DNA from: Dermabacter vaginalis
GTDB taxonomy: Bacteria; Actinomycetota; Actinomycetes; Actinomycetales; Dermabacteraceae
Assembly (NCBI RefSeq): GCF_001678905.1
Contig: NZ_CP012117.1
Coordinates: 2,170,001 to 2,234,000, forward strand
Direction of reading: 5' to 3'
DNA: 64,000 nt
Below are positions 25,865-34,345 of this stretch, piece after piece (position 1 is the stretch's first letter; each line of letters starts with the position of its first letter). The notes under the pieces are model-generated. The model did no database searches, had not been told where the DNA came from, and worked only from the letters and a program-made list of their open reading frames with translations. Position numbers and translations under genes: made by a program.

Positions 25865-26338
25865 TTACAGGCCCGAGTAGCGCCTCGAGAACCGTACAAG
25901 CGCAGAGCGCGCCGGCCCCTGCCGCGCCTCACGAACGCGACACACGAAAAGCGTGTGCGTTGCGGCTTCGTGCGACGATTCAACCTCGAGACTGAAGGTC
26001 GCAAGCGATCCATCAATATGAGCGTTGCCCCACGCATCCCGCTGATGGGCGACTCCTTCGAGCATCCCTTGAAGTGGGAGGCCCGGCTCACCGAAGCGCT
26101 CGGCGAGCCCCTGCTGCTCGGCGCCAAGTACGCTCAGCGCGCACACTCCCGTCTCGTCAAGCGCCTCCGCGGCGCGCGAAAGCGAATACAGGCTCACCGC
26201 CATCGTGGGCGGGTCATACGACACGTCAAGGAACGAATCGATCGGCGTCACGAGATCCCATCGCCCCACGCGCATGCTCACGAGCGCGATCGCCGACGCA
26301 ATGTCCTCACTCAGTCGTCGATAGTTCTCAACATCCAC
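25865..26338 (-). CDS. flavin reductase-like FMN-binding protein
   Basis: The GTG at 26338 has AAGGAG five bases upstream and gives 157 residues. The product has the split-barrel flavin reductase layout: SAIALVSMRVGRWDLVTPIDSFLDVSYDPPTMAVSL near the N-terminus, then GVCALSVLGAEQQGLAERFG and the GNAHIDGSLATF strand. Such proteins bind FMN and often supply reduced flavin to a partner monooxygenase. No partner gene is adjacent. It is the last chromosomal gene before the accessory island, whose left edge is about 120 bases upstream of its start. Confidence 0.75.
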   Translation of the reverse strand: MDVENYRRLSEDIASAIALVSMRVGRWDLVTPIDSFLDVSYDPPTMAVSLYSLSRAAEALDETGVCALSVLGAEQQGLAERFGEPGLPLQGMLEGVAHQRDAWGNAHIDGSLATFSLEVESSHEAATHTLFVCRVREARQGPARSALVRFSRRYSGL

Positions 26339-26467
26339 GGCTGCTCCTTTAACACTCGGTCGCGATTCCAGGCAGGCAAGCGTCGGACCCACCCCGAATG
26401 CGAGCGTAACGGTTTGACGCTTACCGCGCCCTCTCCATACTCCCGAGCGGCCACCTAGTGCATTCGT

Positions 26468-27583
26468 TTGACCGACCCACACTTCGCCGCGTTCGCCGCC
26501 GCCGACATCGACACCCCCGGCACCCCCGGCGGAAGCATCAACAACCTGCACCCCGACGTCCTCGCGATCCTCACCAAAATGCGCCAGCTACATGCCGCAC
26601 CAGGCTGGATCGGAATCAACCCCACAAACGGCAAGGCCCAACTGATCTGGGCCATCGATCCCGTCTACAGCGACGGCGACCCCACCAAGCCCAACCGCCC
26701 CATGAAACTGCTCAAACGCGTCCAACACGGCCTCAACCCCAACGCCTACCGCTGGAACTGCTACCCGTTCAGAATCCACAAGCTGAAAGACCTCGAAGCG
26801 ATGCTCGAACAACTCGGCGCACTCACCACAGCCCCCGACAAAACCCCCACACCCGCAAAAACCGGGACAGACCTGATCCTTCAAGCCAAAGCCAACCGTG
26901 AACGCGCTCAACGCATGCGCGCCCTCTCCGACGAGCTGGACGGCCTCAGCGTCGAAGAACTCGAACGCCACGCCCCGTCCTACATCCAAGGCGTCCGCGT
27001 CCTCTACGACGCAGCAGGCACCCCACAACGGGACGAAACAGCCTTCCGCCACGCCCTCAAAACCGCCCACAGGCTCCACAAACGCGGCCAACGCCTCAAA
27101 GACAACCTCATCATCGACGCCTACGAACACGCCTACCGCATCGCCCACGCCCAAGACACCCTAGGCCGCCCCGACGAAATGCCACCTATGCGCGACCGCC
27201 TCACTATGGCCCGCCGCGTCCGCGCCTACGTCACCACCAACAAGACCGGCAAGGTTGCGGGAACTGGCCTCAGCTCCACCCAACACGTCACCCCCGTAGA
27301 ACGAAACGCCCTACGCACCTTCGGCTCATGCGGCGGCAAAGCGACCGTCCAACGCCGCGCCAACAACCCCGAAGAACGCGAACCCCTCCGCAAAGGATGG
27401 GAAAAAGCAAACATGCAGCGCCAGCGACAGGCCAAAGCCTCGAAAGCGGAAGTGCTCGCCTTCCTTAGCAAACAGATCGCAGAGTCGGGGACACAGCCGA
27501 CTAGACGTGAGGTGATGGACGAATTCAACCTCTCCGAGAGCACTGCAAAGCGGTACATTCGCACTGTGCGCGACCTGCTCTAG
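26468..27583 (+). pseudogene. plasmid replication initiator (RepA/replicase family), probably truncated
   Basis: The 371-residue frame resembles replicases of corynebacterial pNG2-type theta plasmids: the WIGINPTNGKAQLIWAID block near residue 47, AYRW near residue 92, and a C-terminal helix-turn-helix (TRREVMDEFNLSESTAKRYIR). The frame has only a TTG start, and a TAG lies in frame at 26456-26458, so the N-terminus present in family members seems lost. The segment between the NPTNGK and AYRW blocks is shorter than in intact relatives, which suggests an internal deletion too. It probably no longer supports replication. Runs of CCC/GCC codons differ from neighbouring genes. Confidence 0.7.
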
Positions 27584-27615
27584 GGGGGGTCAGGCCATAA
27601 GCATAAAACGGTTCC

Positions 27616-27633
27616 CCCTCCCCCCAGGGAGGG
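27616..27633. terminator. hairpin between rep and the MmeI-like remnant
   Basis: CCCTCCC at 27616-27622 and GGGAGGG at 27627-27633 form a 7-bp stem with a four-base loop, 33 bases past the rep stop. It may terminate rep transcription; no T-run follows. Confidence 0.4.
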
Positions 27634-27670
27634 CACAAGACTTCTAACCCACTAACCACTCGGAGCCCCC

Positions 27671-28356
27671 ATGCCTAAGCCTCTTGTTCTCTCCGATGTC
27701 CGGACTCGTGCCGGAGCCTTTGTGGCTGACTGGCGCGAGGCTGAAGGCTACGAGAAGGGGGAGGCGCAAGAGTCTGTTCGAGGGCTGCTTGCCTGCTTTG
27801 GTATTAGTGGCCGCACGGCTGCGGTGTACGAGAAGCGAGCCAGGCGTGCATCCACCGGGCAGCATGGGTTTATCGACGCGCTGACCTCCGGTACGGCACT
27901 TATCGAGATGAAGAGCGCTGGAAAAGACCTCGAGACTGCCGAAGCACAGGCGCTCGACTACATCGAATCGCTTACTGAACACGAGCGCCCTGATTCGGGA
28001 TTATCTCTAGCTCAGCCTTCATTACCTGGCAGCGCGCAATTGGTGGTGCGCTCGAGTCCCGCCTGCGCTTCTCGAACACGGTGGTGTGGAACAACCTCCC
28101 CCTGCCTGAAGTCGACGAGAAATCGCGGCAGCAGGTCATCGAGGCAGGCAAGGGTGTCATCGCGGCCCGTGAGCTGCACCCCGAACGCTCACTCGCAGAT
28201 CACTACAACCCACTCGCCATGAGTCCCGAACTTCTCAAAGCACACGCCACCCTCGACCGCGCGGCGGATAAAGCGTTCGGCGCGAAACGAGCACTCCACT
28301 CCAACGAAGAACGCCTCGCGCTCCTCTTCGAACGCTACGTCGAGATGACTGCCTAG
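27671..28356 (+). pseudogene. internally deleted MmeI/YeeA-like DNA methyltransferase (restriction-modification remnant)
   Basis: The first frame (from the ATG at 27671) encodes about 105 residues of the conserved N-terminal region of large MmeI-like methyltransferases (ADWREAEGYEKGEAQE; LACFGISGRTAAVYEKRARR; ALIEMKSAGKDL). After TEHERP at about 27990 the match jumps to a different frame encoding the extreme C-terminus (FGIISSSAFITWQRAIGG, LRFSNTVVWNNLPLPEVDE) that ends at the TAG at 28354-28356. Intact homologs have about 900 residues, so roughly 700 residues holding the methyltransferase and target-recognition domains are gone. The product cannot methylate or cut DNA. Confidence 0.85.
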
Positions 28357-28370
28357 AGCTGGCTGGTTTC

Positions 28371-29291
28371 CTAGTAAATTGCAACGGCGTCGATGACTAA
28401 GGTTGGTCCCTTCAGGAAGAAGCTTTCGTCTTCGTGGTTTTGCCACGAAGGGTCTAATGTCGGAAGAAGAGTCTCTGAAAGGTCATCCATGCTTGGACGC
28501 ATACGAGAACGGACTGTTGGGTCCCACCCGTGTAGTGTCCAGCGCTCAGTCGATAGATACCCCTCGTCAGGGTCGTCCGGGATGAGGTTTCGAACAGTAC
28601 CCAGAACAGTTGCATCTCCCTCCAATGCGTCACTTCCTGCTATGCCTTTGCCGATGAAGTGTCCTGGGGTGCAACTGATGAAGAGGTGGTCAAAAACGCC
28701 CTGGATGTCTGGTGTCATGCGGTATAGCAAGGGGATGTCCGGTAGAGAGTTCCCGAAATAGACGGACTTGAGAACGCTGTAGATCTGGGAATCCGACATT
28801 ATCCCGGAAGGGTTCTCTTCAGTGCACTCCCCACGAGAGATTCGTGCAAGAGCTTCCAGATCGACATCTTCTCTCGCAAGGAGCTGTCGAAAGGCATCCA
28901 TGATCTTTCCGACCGCGCTTACAGGGCTAAGTGACAGCTTCCCGTCGACCTTCACAAAGGCGTCGCGCCAGGTAGTCCAGTGGTCTTCTTGGGTGCCGTC
29001 TCCTAATGGAAGTACTGTGAACCCTTGATTCTCTTTTTCCATCTGATCAAGGGGCTTGCTGAAAGTCACCTTGTCGGAGTTTTCGAGCGTGTACGCGTGC
29101 TGCACCTCCACCACTTTTGTCGTGGTGGCGCTGCCTCCGATGCCATATATACCGACTTTGCCTTCGGCCCCACCGGTGTTGCTAGATCGTTCGGAATATT
29201 CCACTTGCTTGGGTGTACGGGGGATGCCGCAGTACTCGGCTTGGGCGTAGAAGTCGGCTTTATTGAGATAGCGAGGCGATCGAAGTGGCAT
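28371..29291 (-). CDS. uncharacterised cytoplasmic protein in the island
   Basis: The ATG at 29291 gives 306 residues; a GTG at 29306 in the same frame is also possible. The N-terminus (PLRSPRYLNKADFYAQAEYCGIP) is followed by a Gly/Ser-rich stretch (GGAEGKVGIYGIGGSATTT), a TLENSDKVTF strand and a mixed alpha/beta remainder ending in FFLKGPTLVIDAVAIY. No signal peptide or membrane segment is seen. The architecture recalls DUF6414-type proteins, but I cannot confirm this. The frame is intact although its neighbours are decayed, and it is convergent with the methyltransferase remnant. It could be a defense or phage-derived gene; function unknown. Confidence 0.6.
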   Translation of the reverse strand: MPLRSPRYLNKADFYAQAEYCGIPRTPKQVEYSERSSNTGGAEGKVGIYGIGGSATTTKVVEVQHAYTLENSDKVTFSKPLDQMEKENQGFTVLPLGDGTQEDHWTTWRDAFVKVDGKLSLSPVSAVGKIMDAFRQLLAREDVDLEALARISRGECTEENPSGIMSDSQIYSVLKSVYFGNSLPDIPLLYRMTPDIQGVFDHLFISCTPGHFIGKGIAGSDALEGDATVLGTVRNLIPDDPDEGYLSTERWTLHGWDPTVRSRMRPSMDDLSETLLPTLDPSWQNHEDESFFLKGPTLVIDAVAIY

Positions 29292-29434
29292 AGCTAATGA
29301 TCTCACTCTCTACTCGTTGAGCGCCCTATTTTCGTGGATGCTTTCGCTTTGGCATGCCCAGTACGCGAGAGACAAAATCCGTGACCCAGGGTTGGGCCTG
29401 CGCCTCTAAATCAGATCGTGTTCCGTAGCATGAG

Positions 29435-29785
29435 ATGGACCCGTACACCAGATCGCGTCAGTGTCGTAGTGGGGGTACACGTGATGCGTACCTAGCACTG
29501 CGCACAAAGAGCGATACCTGGACTATCGGGACCCACATCACCCGCAACCCCGGCACAGGCCAAGGAAAACGCTACCGCGCACTCATCCAAGAGCAACTTC
29601 TGAACATAGCTGACACCCACGGCATTACGATCACCGCAACCGCCGCCACCCCTGAGCTTGCCGAGCGATACCAACAAGAAATCCCCGGGCTCATTGCAGG
29701 GCGCCGAGTGTTCCCACGACGGGTTGCCCTCTGCCGAAAGCCTGCACCTGACGCGCTTCGTCACCTGGGGCCATGCGAAGGGTGA
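29435..29785 (+). other. possible gene fragment of unknown origin
   Basis: An open frame of 116 codons includes a plausible protein segment (WTIGTHITRNPGTGQGKRYRALIQ...LLNIADTHGITITATAATPELAERYQQEIPG) with natural helix-strand alternation, but the head (MDPYTRSRQCRSGG) and the tail after GRRVFPRRVALCRK look out of register. This suggests a remnant of a larger gene that has lost both ends. No ribosome binding site is evident. The remainder of 29300-29920 holds nothing else that I can support. Confidence 0.35.
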
Positions 29786-29924
29786 CGACGACCGCGTCTG
29801 CAGGGGTGGCAGGCTGAAACAAGCTATCCCTCTGTGTCTCCTGCGAAACTTCTGGGACTTAGGTCTGTTCGTGATTGCTGTGATGTGAACGTAGCATTCA
29901 GTTGATGCCTCGGCCGGGGGTGTT

Positions 29925-30578
29925 ATGGGAGCAGCAGTGGTGCTGCAAGTGAGTAGGGGTTCTCGCGTGGTTGGTTGGGCTGAAAACAGGGTTCTTCGTC
30001 GTGCCGTTTTTGCTGTGGCATTTATTGTGTGCGCAGCGTTGTTGATAGCGGGATTGGAGCCAGTTGAGGCGTGGGCAGCCCCACGCGGTGCAGAATCCCC
30101 GAGTGCCCCAGTTGCAGGGCCTACTGACTCGAAAGATCCTGTGGATTTTCCGTCTGCAGCTATCCGCGCACGCGCGACGGGTCAGCGTGTTGAGGTGACG
30201 GCGGAGCGTTCAGAGTCATCGACGACGTGGGTGAATCCGGATGGTTCGGTGACCACGGAGCAGTTTGCGGCCCCTGTGCGGTTCAAGAATGACAAGGGTG
30301 AATGGGCCTCGTTCAACACTGATCTGGTGGAGAAGGCGGATGGTTCGCTTGCTCCCGCGTCAGTGCCTGAGGGTGTTGTGTTGGCGGGCGAGGTGAATGG
30401 CACAGATGCTCAACCGGCTGAGGTGGCGTCACTGTCGGGTGGTGCAGCGGATTCACAGATTAGTGGCGGTTACAAGAGGACACGAATTACAGAAAATGGC
30501 ACGTATCATCACTATAAAAACCGAGGCTATAATATGGAAAACAAAATCAGACCATGTAGGTATCGAAATTGTCGTTGA
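29925..30578 (+). pseudogene. N-terminal remnant of a secreted RHS/YD-repeat polymorphic toxin
   Basis: The 217-codon frame begins with a basic segment and hydrophobic helix (AVFAVAFIVCAALLIAG) ending near AWAAP, a likely signal peptide. The next 130 residues (RATGQRVEVTAERSESSTTWVNPDGSVTTEQ, PVRFKNDKGEWASFNTDLVEKADGS) match the pre-repeat region of actinobacterial RHS proteins as I know them. No YD repeats follow; at about 30470 the base composition turns AT-rich and the frame ends after a short basic tail (TYHHYKNRGYNMENKIRP...). Most of the repeat region and toxin domain therefore seem deleted, leaving the head joined to the last residues before the immunity gene. Confidence 0.65.
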
Positions 30579-30593
30579 TTTGTGAGGTGAAAA

Positions 30594-31412
30594 TTGGTTA
30601 CTGAATGGAGAGATTTTAAAGAACTGAAGAAGAGCCTTAAGGGAGCGGGGAAGAAGGAAATGCAAGCCTTTGTTCTGCTCCGCAATAGCCTTATGAGGCA
30701 GCTAGATCGCGAAGATGTTTGGCGGGAGCTATGTAAGGATCTTGGCTATAAGCCTGATGGTGAGGAGTTTCTCTTTCTCCGTGCCGGCATACTGAGCAAG
30801 GGGCCGTCGTTTTGTAAGTCTGTGATTGCTGACCCGTCTGTACTGCGCCGGCACAAGAACCAGGAGTGTGAGGAGATACTGTATCTCGCGGATGAGATTT
30901 TAGAGGATGAGATAGACGATGTTGGCTATGAAACGGGCGTAAACGCTAAGGGGTGGACAGCTGCCGGTCTAGAGGAGCTTTCTGAGGTTGACGGTGCGTA
31001 CGTTGAACCTTTCGTCTTTTGCCATTCGGAAGATAGGAGGGAGCGTCCGGAGTATCAATCTGTAGATGACGATGGAGTATCGCGTATTCGATACCCAGCG
31101 ATCGGTAATTTAAGGTCATGTGAAATCTTGGCGGGTCCAGCGATAGAGGATAAGATTCTTGTCGATTCAACCCTAAAGGAGATGCTCCCTACCACACTGA
31201 ATATTCTTTATCGTGAAAAAGAGCATGATGGACCCTCTAAGGTGTACTTTGAACACGATTACTATATTGGTTTCTTCGTGGAGGAACTAGTCGTTGTGAT
31301 CGAGGTTTCTTCTTCGCGCCTATCACACCTTGATGATGATACTATGGTTGAGAGGCTAACTTCCTTAGCGATTGAGGCTTTGCCGGTCCTCTTCTCACTT
31401 GACTCGGTGTAA
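30594..31412 (+). CDS. candidate immunity protein of the RHS toxin
   Basis: A TTG start with GAGGTG a few bases upstream gives a 272-residue, acidic, soluble protein; no family is recognised. It lies 15 bases after the toxin remnant, shares its low GC and rare codons (AGG, ATA, TTA, CTA), and is fully open, which is the usual place and composition of a polymorphic-toxin immunity gene. Features are an N-terminal basic stretch (FKELKKSLKGAGKKE), a mid region rich in Asp/Glu (DEILEDEIDD) and C-terminal beta strands (YYIGFFVEELVVVIEVSS). An intact immunity gene beside a dead toxin could protect against kin toxins (orphan immunity). The assignment rests on context. Confidence 0.6.
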   Translation: MVTEWRDFKELKKSLKGAGKKEMQAFVLLRNSLMRQLDREDVWRELCKDLGYKPDGEEFLFLRAGILSKGPSFCKSVIADPSVLRRHKNQECEEILYLADEILEDEIDDVGYETGVNAKGWTAAGLEELSEVDGAYVEPFVFCHSEDRRERPEYQSVDDDGVSRIRYPAIGNLRSCEILAGPAIEDKILVDSTLKEMLPTTLNILYREKEHDGPSKVYFEHDYYIGFFVEELVVVIEVSSSRLSHLDDDTMVERLTSLAIEALPVLFSLDSV

Positions 31413-31543
31413 AAGAACGCATTGGTGTTTCAAGTTTACTTCTGTTTGAGAAGGTGGGGGTAATCGGACTATGCCGAAAAATTTGATCGGTTGGTGAAGA
31501 ATTGTGTGGCTGGTCTTGCGAAGAATCAGATCCTTACGGTAGG

Positions 31544-31928
31544 TCAAGTCTCTGTGACCCAACTCAGGTCGAACGCGTGGACCAGCCAACGATTATGCGG
31601 TGAGAACACGTCGGTGACAAATGTCGTATAGAGGAAGCCAGCCCTGGTATGAACATAGGTAATGTCAGCACCCCACAACCGGTTCGGCCCGCTGGCGCGG
31701 AAGTTGCGCTGGATCAGATCCGGGCGTGTATCAGGAGACTGAGAGCACCTGGTGGTCATCGGGGACGGACCGCGACGCACCCCGCACACACCAGCACCTT
31801 TCATCAACCGGGCGGTCTGATCCCGACCGATGTCCCACCCAGCTCGTCGCATAGGATGCCGCATCTTCCGTACTCCGTACACACCATAATTCTCAGTGCG
31901 AAGACGTGTGATGTCACCAAGAAGCTAC
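31544..31928 (-). pseudogene. IS3-family transposase OrfB fragment
   Basis: The minus strand encodes LGDITRLRTENYGVYGVRKMR, then MRRAGWDIGRDQTARLM and the integrase-core start PNRLWGADITYVHTRAGFLY with the first catalytic Asp, as in IS3 OrfB. The frame carries a stop near its upstream end (about 31926) and loses similarity after TDVFS, so the second and third catalytic acids (DDE) are missing. It is a dead fragment of about 385 bases. Confidence 0.8.
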
Positions 31929-31929
31929 T

Positions 31930-32384
31930 CATCGCGTCATGCCCGAGCTGAAACCGGGCGGCTTTTGGCTAGGCGTTCTCCTCACTCGTGATCCCCACGG
32001 CAAAAAATGATCGCGTTCATTGATATGTATCGTGATCGTTTCTCTCTCTCGAGTGCTGATGCCGTGTGATGAACGACCACGCCGTTGGTGGCCACTGAAG
32101 CGTTCGTTCGTAGTGCGGCCATGCTCCAAGGTGAGGGTCTACATAAGGCATGAATTCCTGTACGTAGCCGCCACATGGCCGTCCACTGCCGCATGTCTTG
32201 TGTGCTGTTTCAATAGGGCAGTGAAATGGAGCTTTTCCGTATTGGCTCGCGCTGCACGTGCGCGTCTCATTGAGTACACGCCATTGGCACGTACCGACCT
32301 CGTGTCCTCCGCGGTATCTCTGTGGGTACTCTCGAACTCAACGAGACGAAGTCCAGCAGGGTTTAGAGACAGGGGGACAGGGCG
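31930..32384. other. 455-bp intergenic stretch without a recognisable gene
   Basis: Short frames exist on both strands but none has a convincing start, ribosome site or family pattern. The minus strand near 32000-32160 encodes a plausible peptide interrupted by stops (YVDPHLGAWPHYERTLQWPP), perhaps decayed coding DNA. The last 40 bases carry the purine-rich leader of the recombinase gene. Confidence 0.3.
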
Positions 32385-32993
32385 ATGGTGACCTACACCG
32401 GGCAGCGCGTGGGGTACATGCGCGTGAGCTCTGTAGACCAGAACCTCGACCGGCAAAGCCTCGCGATAGGCGGCTGCGACAAGGTCTTCTCCGATAAAGC
32501 CTCCGGCAAGGGCGTAGACGGTCGTCAGGGGCTTCGAGAAGCCTTGAACTTCCGGGAGGGGGACCTGTTCGTTGTGGCCTCTATGGACCGTCTAGCGCGC
32601 TCCTTGCGTGATCTGGAGTCCATCGTCACGCGACTAACCGATGATGGCGTCACCCTCCACTTCGTGAAAGAGGACCTCGTCTTTCGACCGAACTCCGAGG
32701 ACCCCTACGCGCGTTTCCAGCTCCACTTGATCGGTGCCGTGGCAGAGCTTGAGCGCTCACTGATTCGCGAACGCCAGCGCGAAGGGATCGAAGCAGCAAA
32801 AGCTCGAGGCGTCTATACCGGGCGAGCGCGCGTCCTCACCGACGAACAAGCCCGCGAGGCGAAGACCCTCGCTAAACAAGGCATGACCAAGAAAGCCCTC
32901 GCCCAGAAGTACGGGATCGGCCGCTCAACCCTCTACCGCTACCTCGCGCAAACCGAAGAAACGGAACACCCCTCAGATACGCACCCCACGTAG
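32385..32993 (+). CDS. serine recombinase (resolvase/invertase family)
   Basis: This 202-residue protein has the catalytic Ser in YMRVSSVDQNLDRQ near residue 15, the DRLARSLRDL helix with the active-site Arg pair near residue 68, and the E-helix dimer region (AELERSLIRERQREGIEAAKARG) near residue 125. The C-terminal DNA-binding helix-turn-helix is KKALAQKYGIGRSTLYRYL. Short (about 200 aa) members act as resolvases or invertases of plasmids and Tn3-type elements. The frame is intact. A purine-rich GGGGGACAGGG region precedes the ATG. With the rep remnant it suggests that part of the island came from a plasmid. Confidence 0.9.
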   Translation: MVTYTGQRVGYMRVSSVDQNLDRQSLAIGGCDKVFSDKASGKGVDGRQGLREALNFREGDLFVVASMDRLARSLRDLESIVTRLTDDGVTLHFVKEDLVFRPNSEDPYARFQLHLIGAVAELERSLIRERQREGIEAAKARGVYTGRARVLTDEQAREAKTLAKQGMTKKALAQKYGIGRSTLYRYLAQTEETEHPSDTHPT

Positions 32994-33132
32994 TTACCGA
33001 CAGGAGGCGAACGAGCACGCCACTAACCCCTACCATCCCCCTGTTGCCTACTACTCACACGCCCCTTCACGAACCTTACCTTGAAGTGCCCCGGGGGTGC
33101 TCCTAGGCATTTGCCTTGATTTCTATCATTTC

Positions 33133-33892
33133 CTATGGCGAGTGCTGCTTCCAAAATTCGGTTTCAACCTCGGACAGAGTTCGGTATCCCACGCTTTGGT
33201 GGGGTCGTGCTTCTTTACACCACAACACCCACTCAAAGGTCGCTATTTCTACATCGACGATGTCGTTCCACCTGCGAATATGGATGAGCCCGTTTTATAG
33301 GAACCGTTGACGCTTTTAACTAGAGCATTGTCATAGGAATCGCCGACAGTTCCGGAGGAAGCGCGATCCCATGTTGGGAAATCCGCTCGTTGTAGACAAC
33401 GCTGACAGGCTGGGAGCCGTGATCAGAGTGGGGCACCAAACCTGTTGTTTCTTCGGCGCACACATAGGTAGCATCCACCACCCACAGCTTGTTCGGGCCT
33501 TGGGCTTTGAACTCACGCCTCACCAACTCCGGGCACAAAACCGGCACGTGAGGCCAGCGAGTGGTGATAGGCAAGCGTCCTTTACCTTTGTTAGATACGG
33601 CCGCCAAGCGCATCAGCCTGGCGGTTTGTCCACGACCGAAATCGATTCCGTCACAGCGAGGAACAAGCCAAATCTTCCGCACACCGCCAACACCGTAATT
33701 AACTCTATTTACTGTATCCATGCGTTCAGCCAGCACAGTGTCACGAAGACGGCGAGCACTGAGTCCTCGGGCTTTAGATTAGCGATCATCACGCGAGGTT
33801 ATGAACCCACCAGCCCGGCTTTTCGTCAACGTCTTGCAGACGAACTCGACAGAGAAATGATTCCGGTGCTCATCGATGAACCGAATCATTTC
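33133..33892 (-). pseudogene. IS3 transposase OrfB, disrupted
   Basis: The frame starts with EMIRFIDEHRNHFSVEFVCKTLTKSRAGGF near 33890, is stopped by a TAA at 33779-33781, and resumes with KARGLSARRLRDTVLAERM. The integrase core shows PNKLWVVDATYVCAEET with the first Asp and then jumps to PHSDHGSQPVSVVYNERISQHG around the second Asp, so the segment between is deleted. A frameshift near 33350 leads to DSYDNALVKSVNGSYK and a tail ending in EFWKQHSP with the stop at 33133-33135. Multiple lesions make it inactive. Confidence 0.85.
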
Positions 33893-34164
33893 TGACAGGG
33901 GGTCGAGTTCCGACGTGAAAAAGCTGCGGCAGCTTTCAGTAGTTCATTGGTGTCACGTAGTCCGTGATTTTCACGGCGTGACCTCGCGTTTTCGGCGACC
34001 AGATCTTCAGGCATTGGTTCTGAGATCTCTCCTGCACGGCGGGCCCGCTGAGTCCATTGACGAACCATGCGCCAGGAAACCCTCACCTTTGGGGCTATTG
34101 CCTGACAGGCGGCCCGCATCGACATGTTCTCCGCCAAGATACGGTCCTCTACAAGACGGACCAC
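33886..34164 (-). CDS. IS3 transposase OrfA (helix-turn-helix)
   Basis: The 92-residue frame (MVRLVEDRILAENMSMRAACQAIAPKVRVSWRMVRQW) is a typical IS3 OrfA with an N-terminal helix-turn-helix and a C-terminal leucine-heptad region (LVAENARSRRENHGLRDTNELLKAAAAFS). Its stop overlaps the OrfB start region in another frame, as expected for programmed -1 frameshifting. The N-terminus appears a little shorter than usual, so it may also be decayed. Confidence 0.75.
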   Translation of the reverse strand: MVRLVEDRILAENMSMRAACQAIAPKVRVSWRMVRQWTQRARRAGEISEPMPEDLVAENARSRRENHGLRDTNELLKAAAAFSRRNSTPCQK

Positions 34165-34345
34165 ACGGGCCTTCGCACTCTAATCAACATTTCTTGGCCT
34201 ACTCTAAATTCCCCATCTACTCAAACGGAACAAAAACTGGGACACTTCACTTAGAAGCCCCGCACAGCGCCACACAACCGTTTAGGGGAATACGCCACAC
34301 CCCGACTCTCACCAAACGGCGTGCGCGCACACTACCCTGGAATCC

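Larger units (their letters stand above)
26459..34249. mobile_element. accessory island of plasmid, defense, toxin and IS remnants
   Basis: This 7.8-kb stretch sits between ordinary chromosomal genes (flavin reductase on the left, sialic acid locus on the right). It contains a plasmid-type replication gene, a deleted MmeI-like gene, an unknown gene, a decayed RHS toxin with immunity gene, a serine recombinase and two IS3-family remnants. GC content falls sharply in parts (30.5-31.5 kb is near 45 percent by eye). Most genes are truncated or frameshifted. The left edge is placed at the stop codon just before the rep frame and the right edge at the IS3 terminus. No tRNA or clear direct repeat flanks it, so integration mode is unknown. 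Confidence 0.7.
33082..34249 (-). mobile_element. decayed IS3-family insertion sequence with degenerate terminal repeats
   Basis: About 1.17 kb on the minus strand holds orfA, a frameshift and a damaged orfB. The ends read TGAAGTGCCCC inward from 33082 and TGAAGTGTCCC inward from 34249, and so look like imperfect terminal inverted repeats; IS3 elements typically begin with TG. No exact 3-bp target duplication is seen (CCT and CTT flank the ends). The element lies between the serine recombinase and the sialic acid locus and marks the right edge of the island. Confidence 0.75.

Noticed and set aside
27588-27620. Tn3-family terminal repeat (GGGGTCAGGCCATAAGC...) after rep
   Set aside because: It begins with GGGGTC like Tn3-type ends, but no matching inverted copy was found nearby and no transposase is present.
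32000-32194. Small minus-strand open frames before the recombinase gene
   Set aside because: No start signal, stops in the most natural frame and no family pattern.
26459-34249. CRISPR array or phage genome in the island
   Set aside because: No direct-repeat/spacer pattern and no phage structural genes are seen.
33079-34252. 3-bp target duplication at the IS3 element
   Set aside because: Flanks read CCT and CTT, which do not match; decayed or recombined ends are likely.
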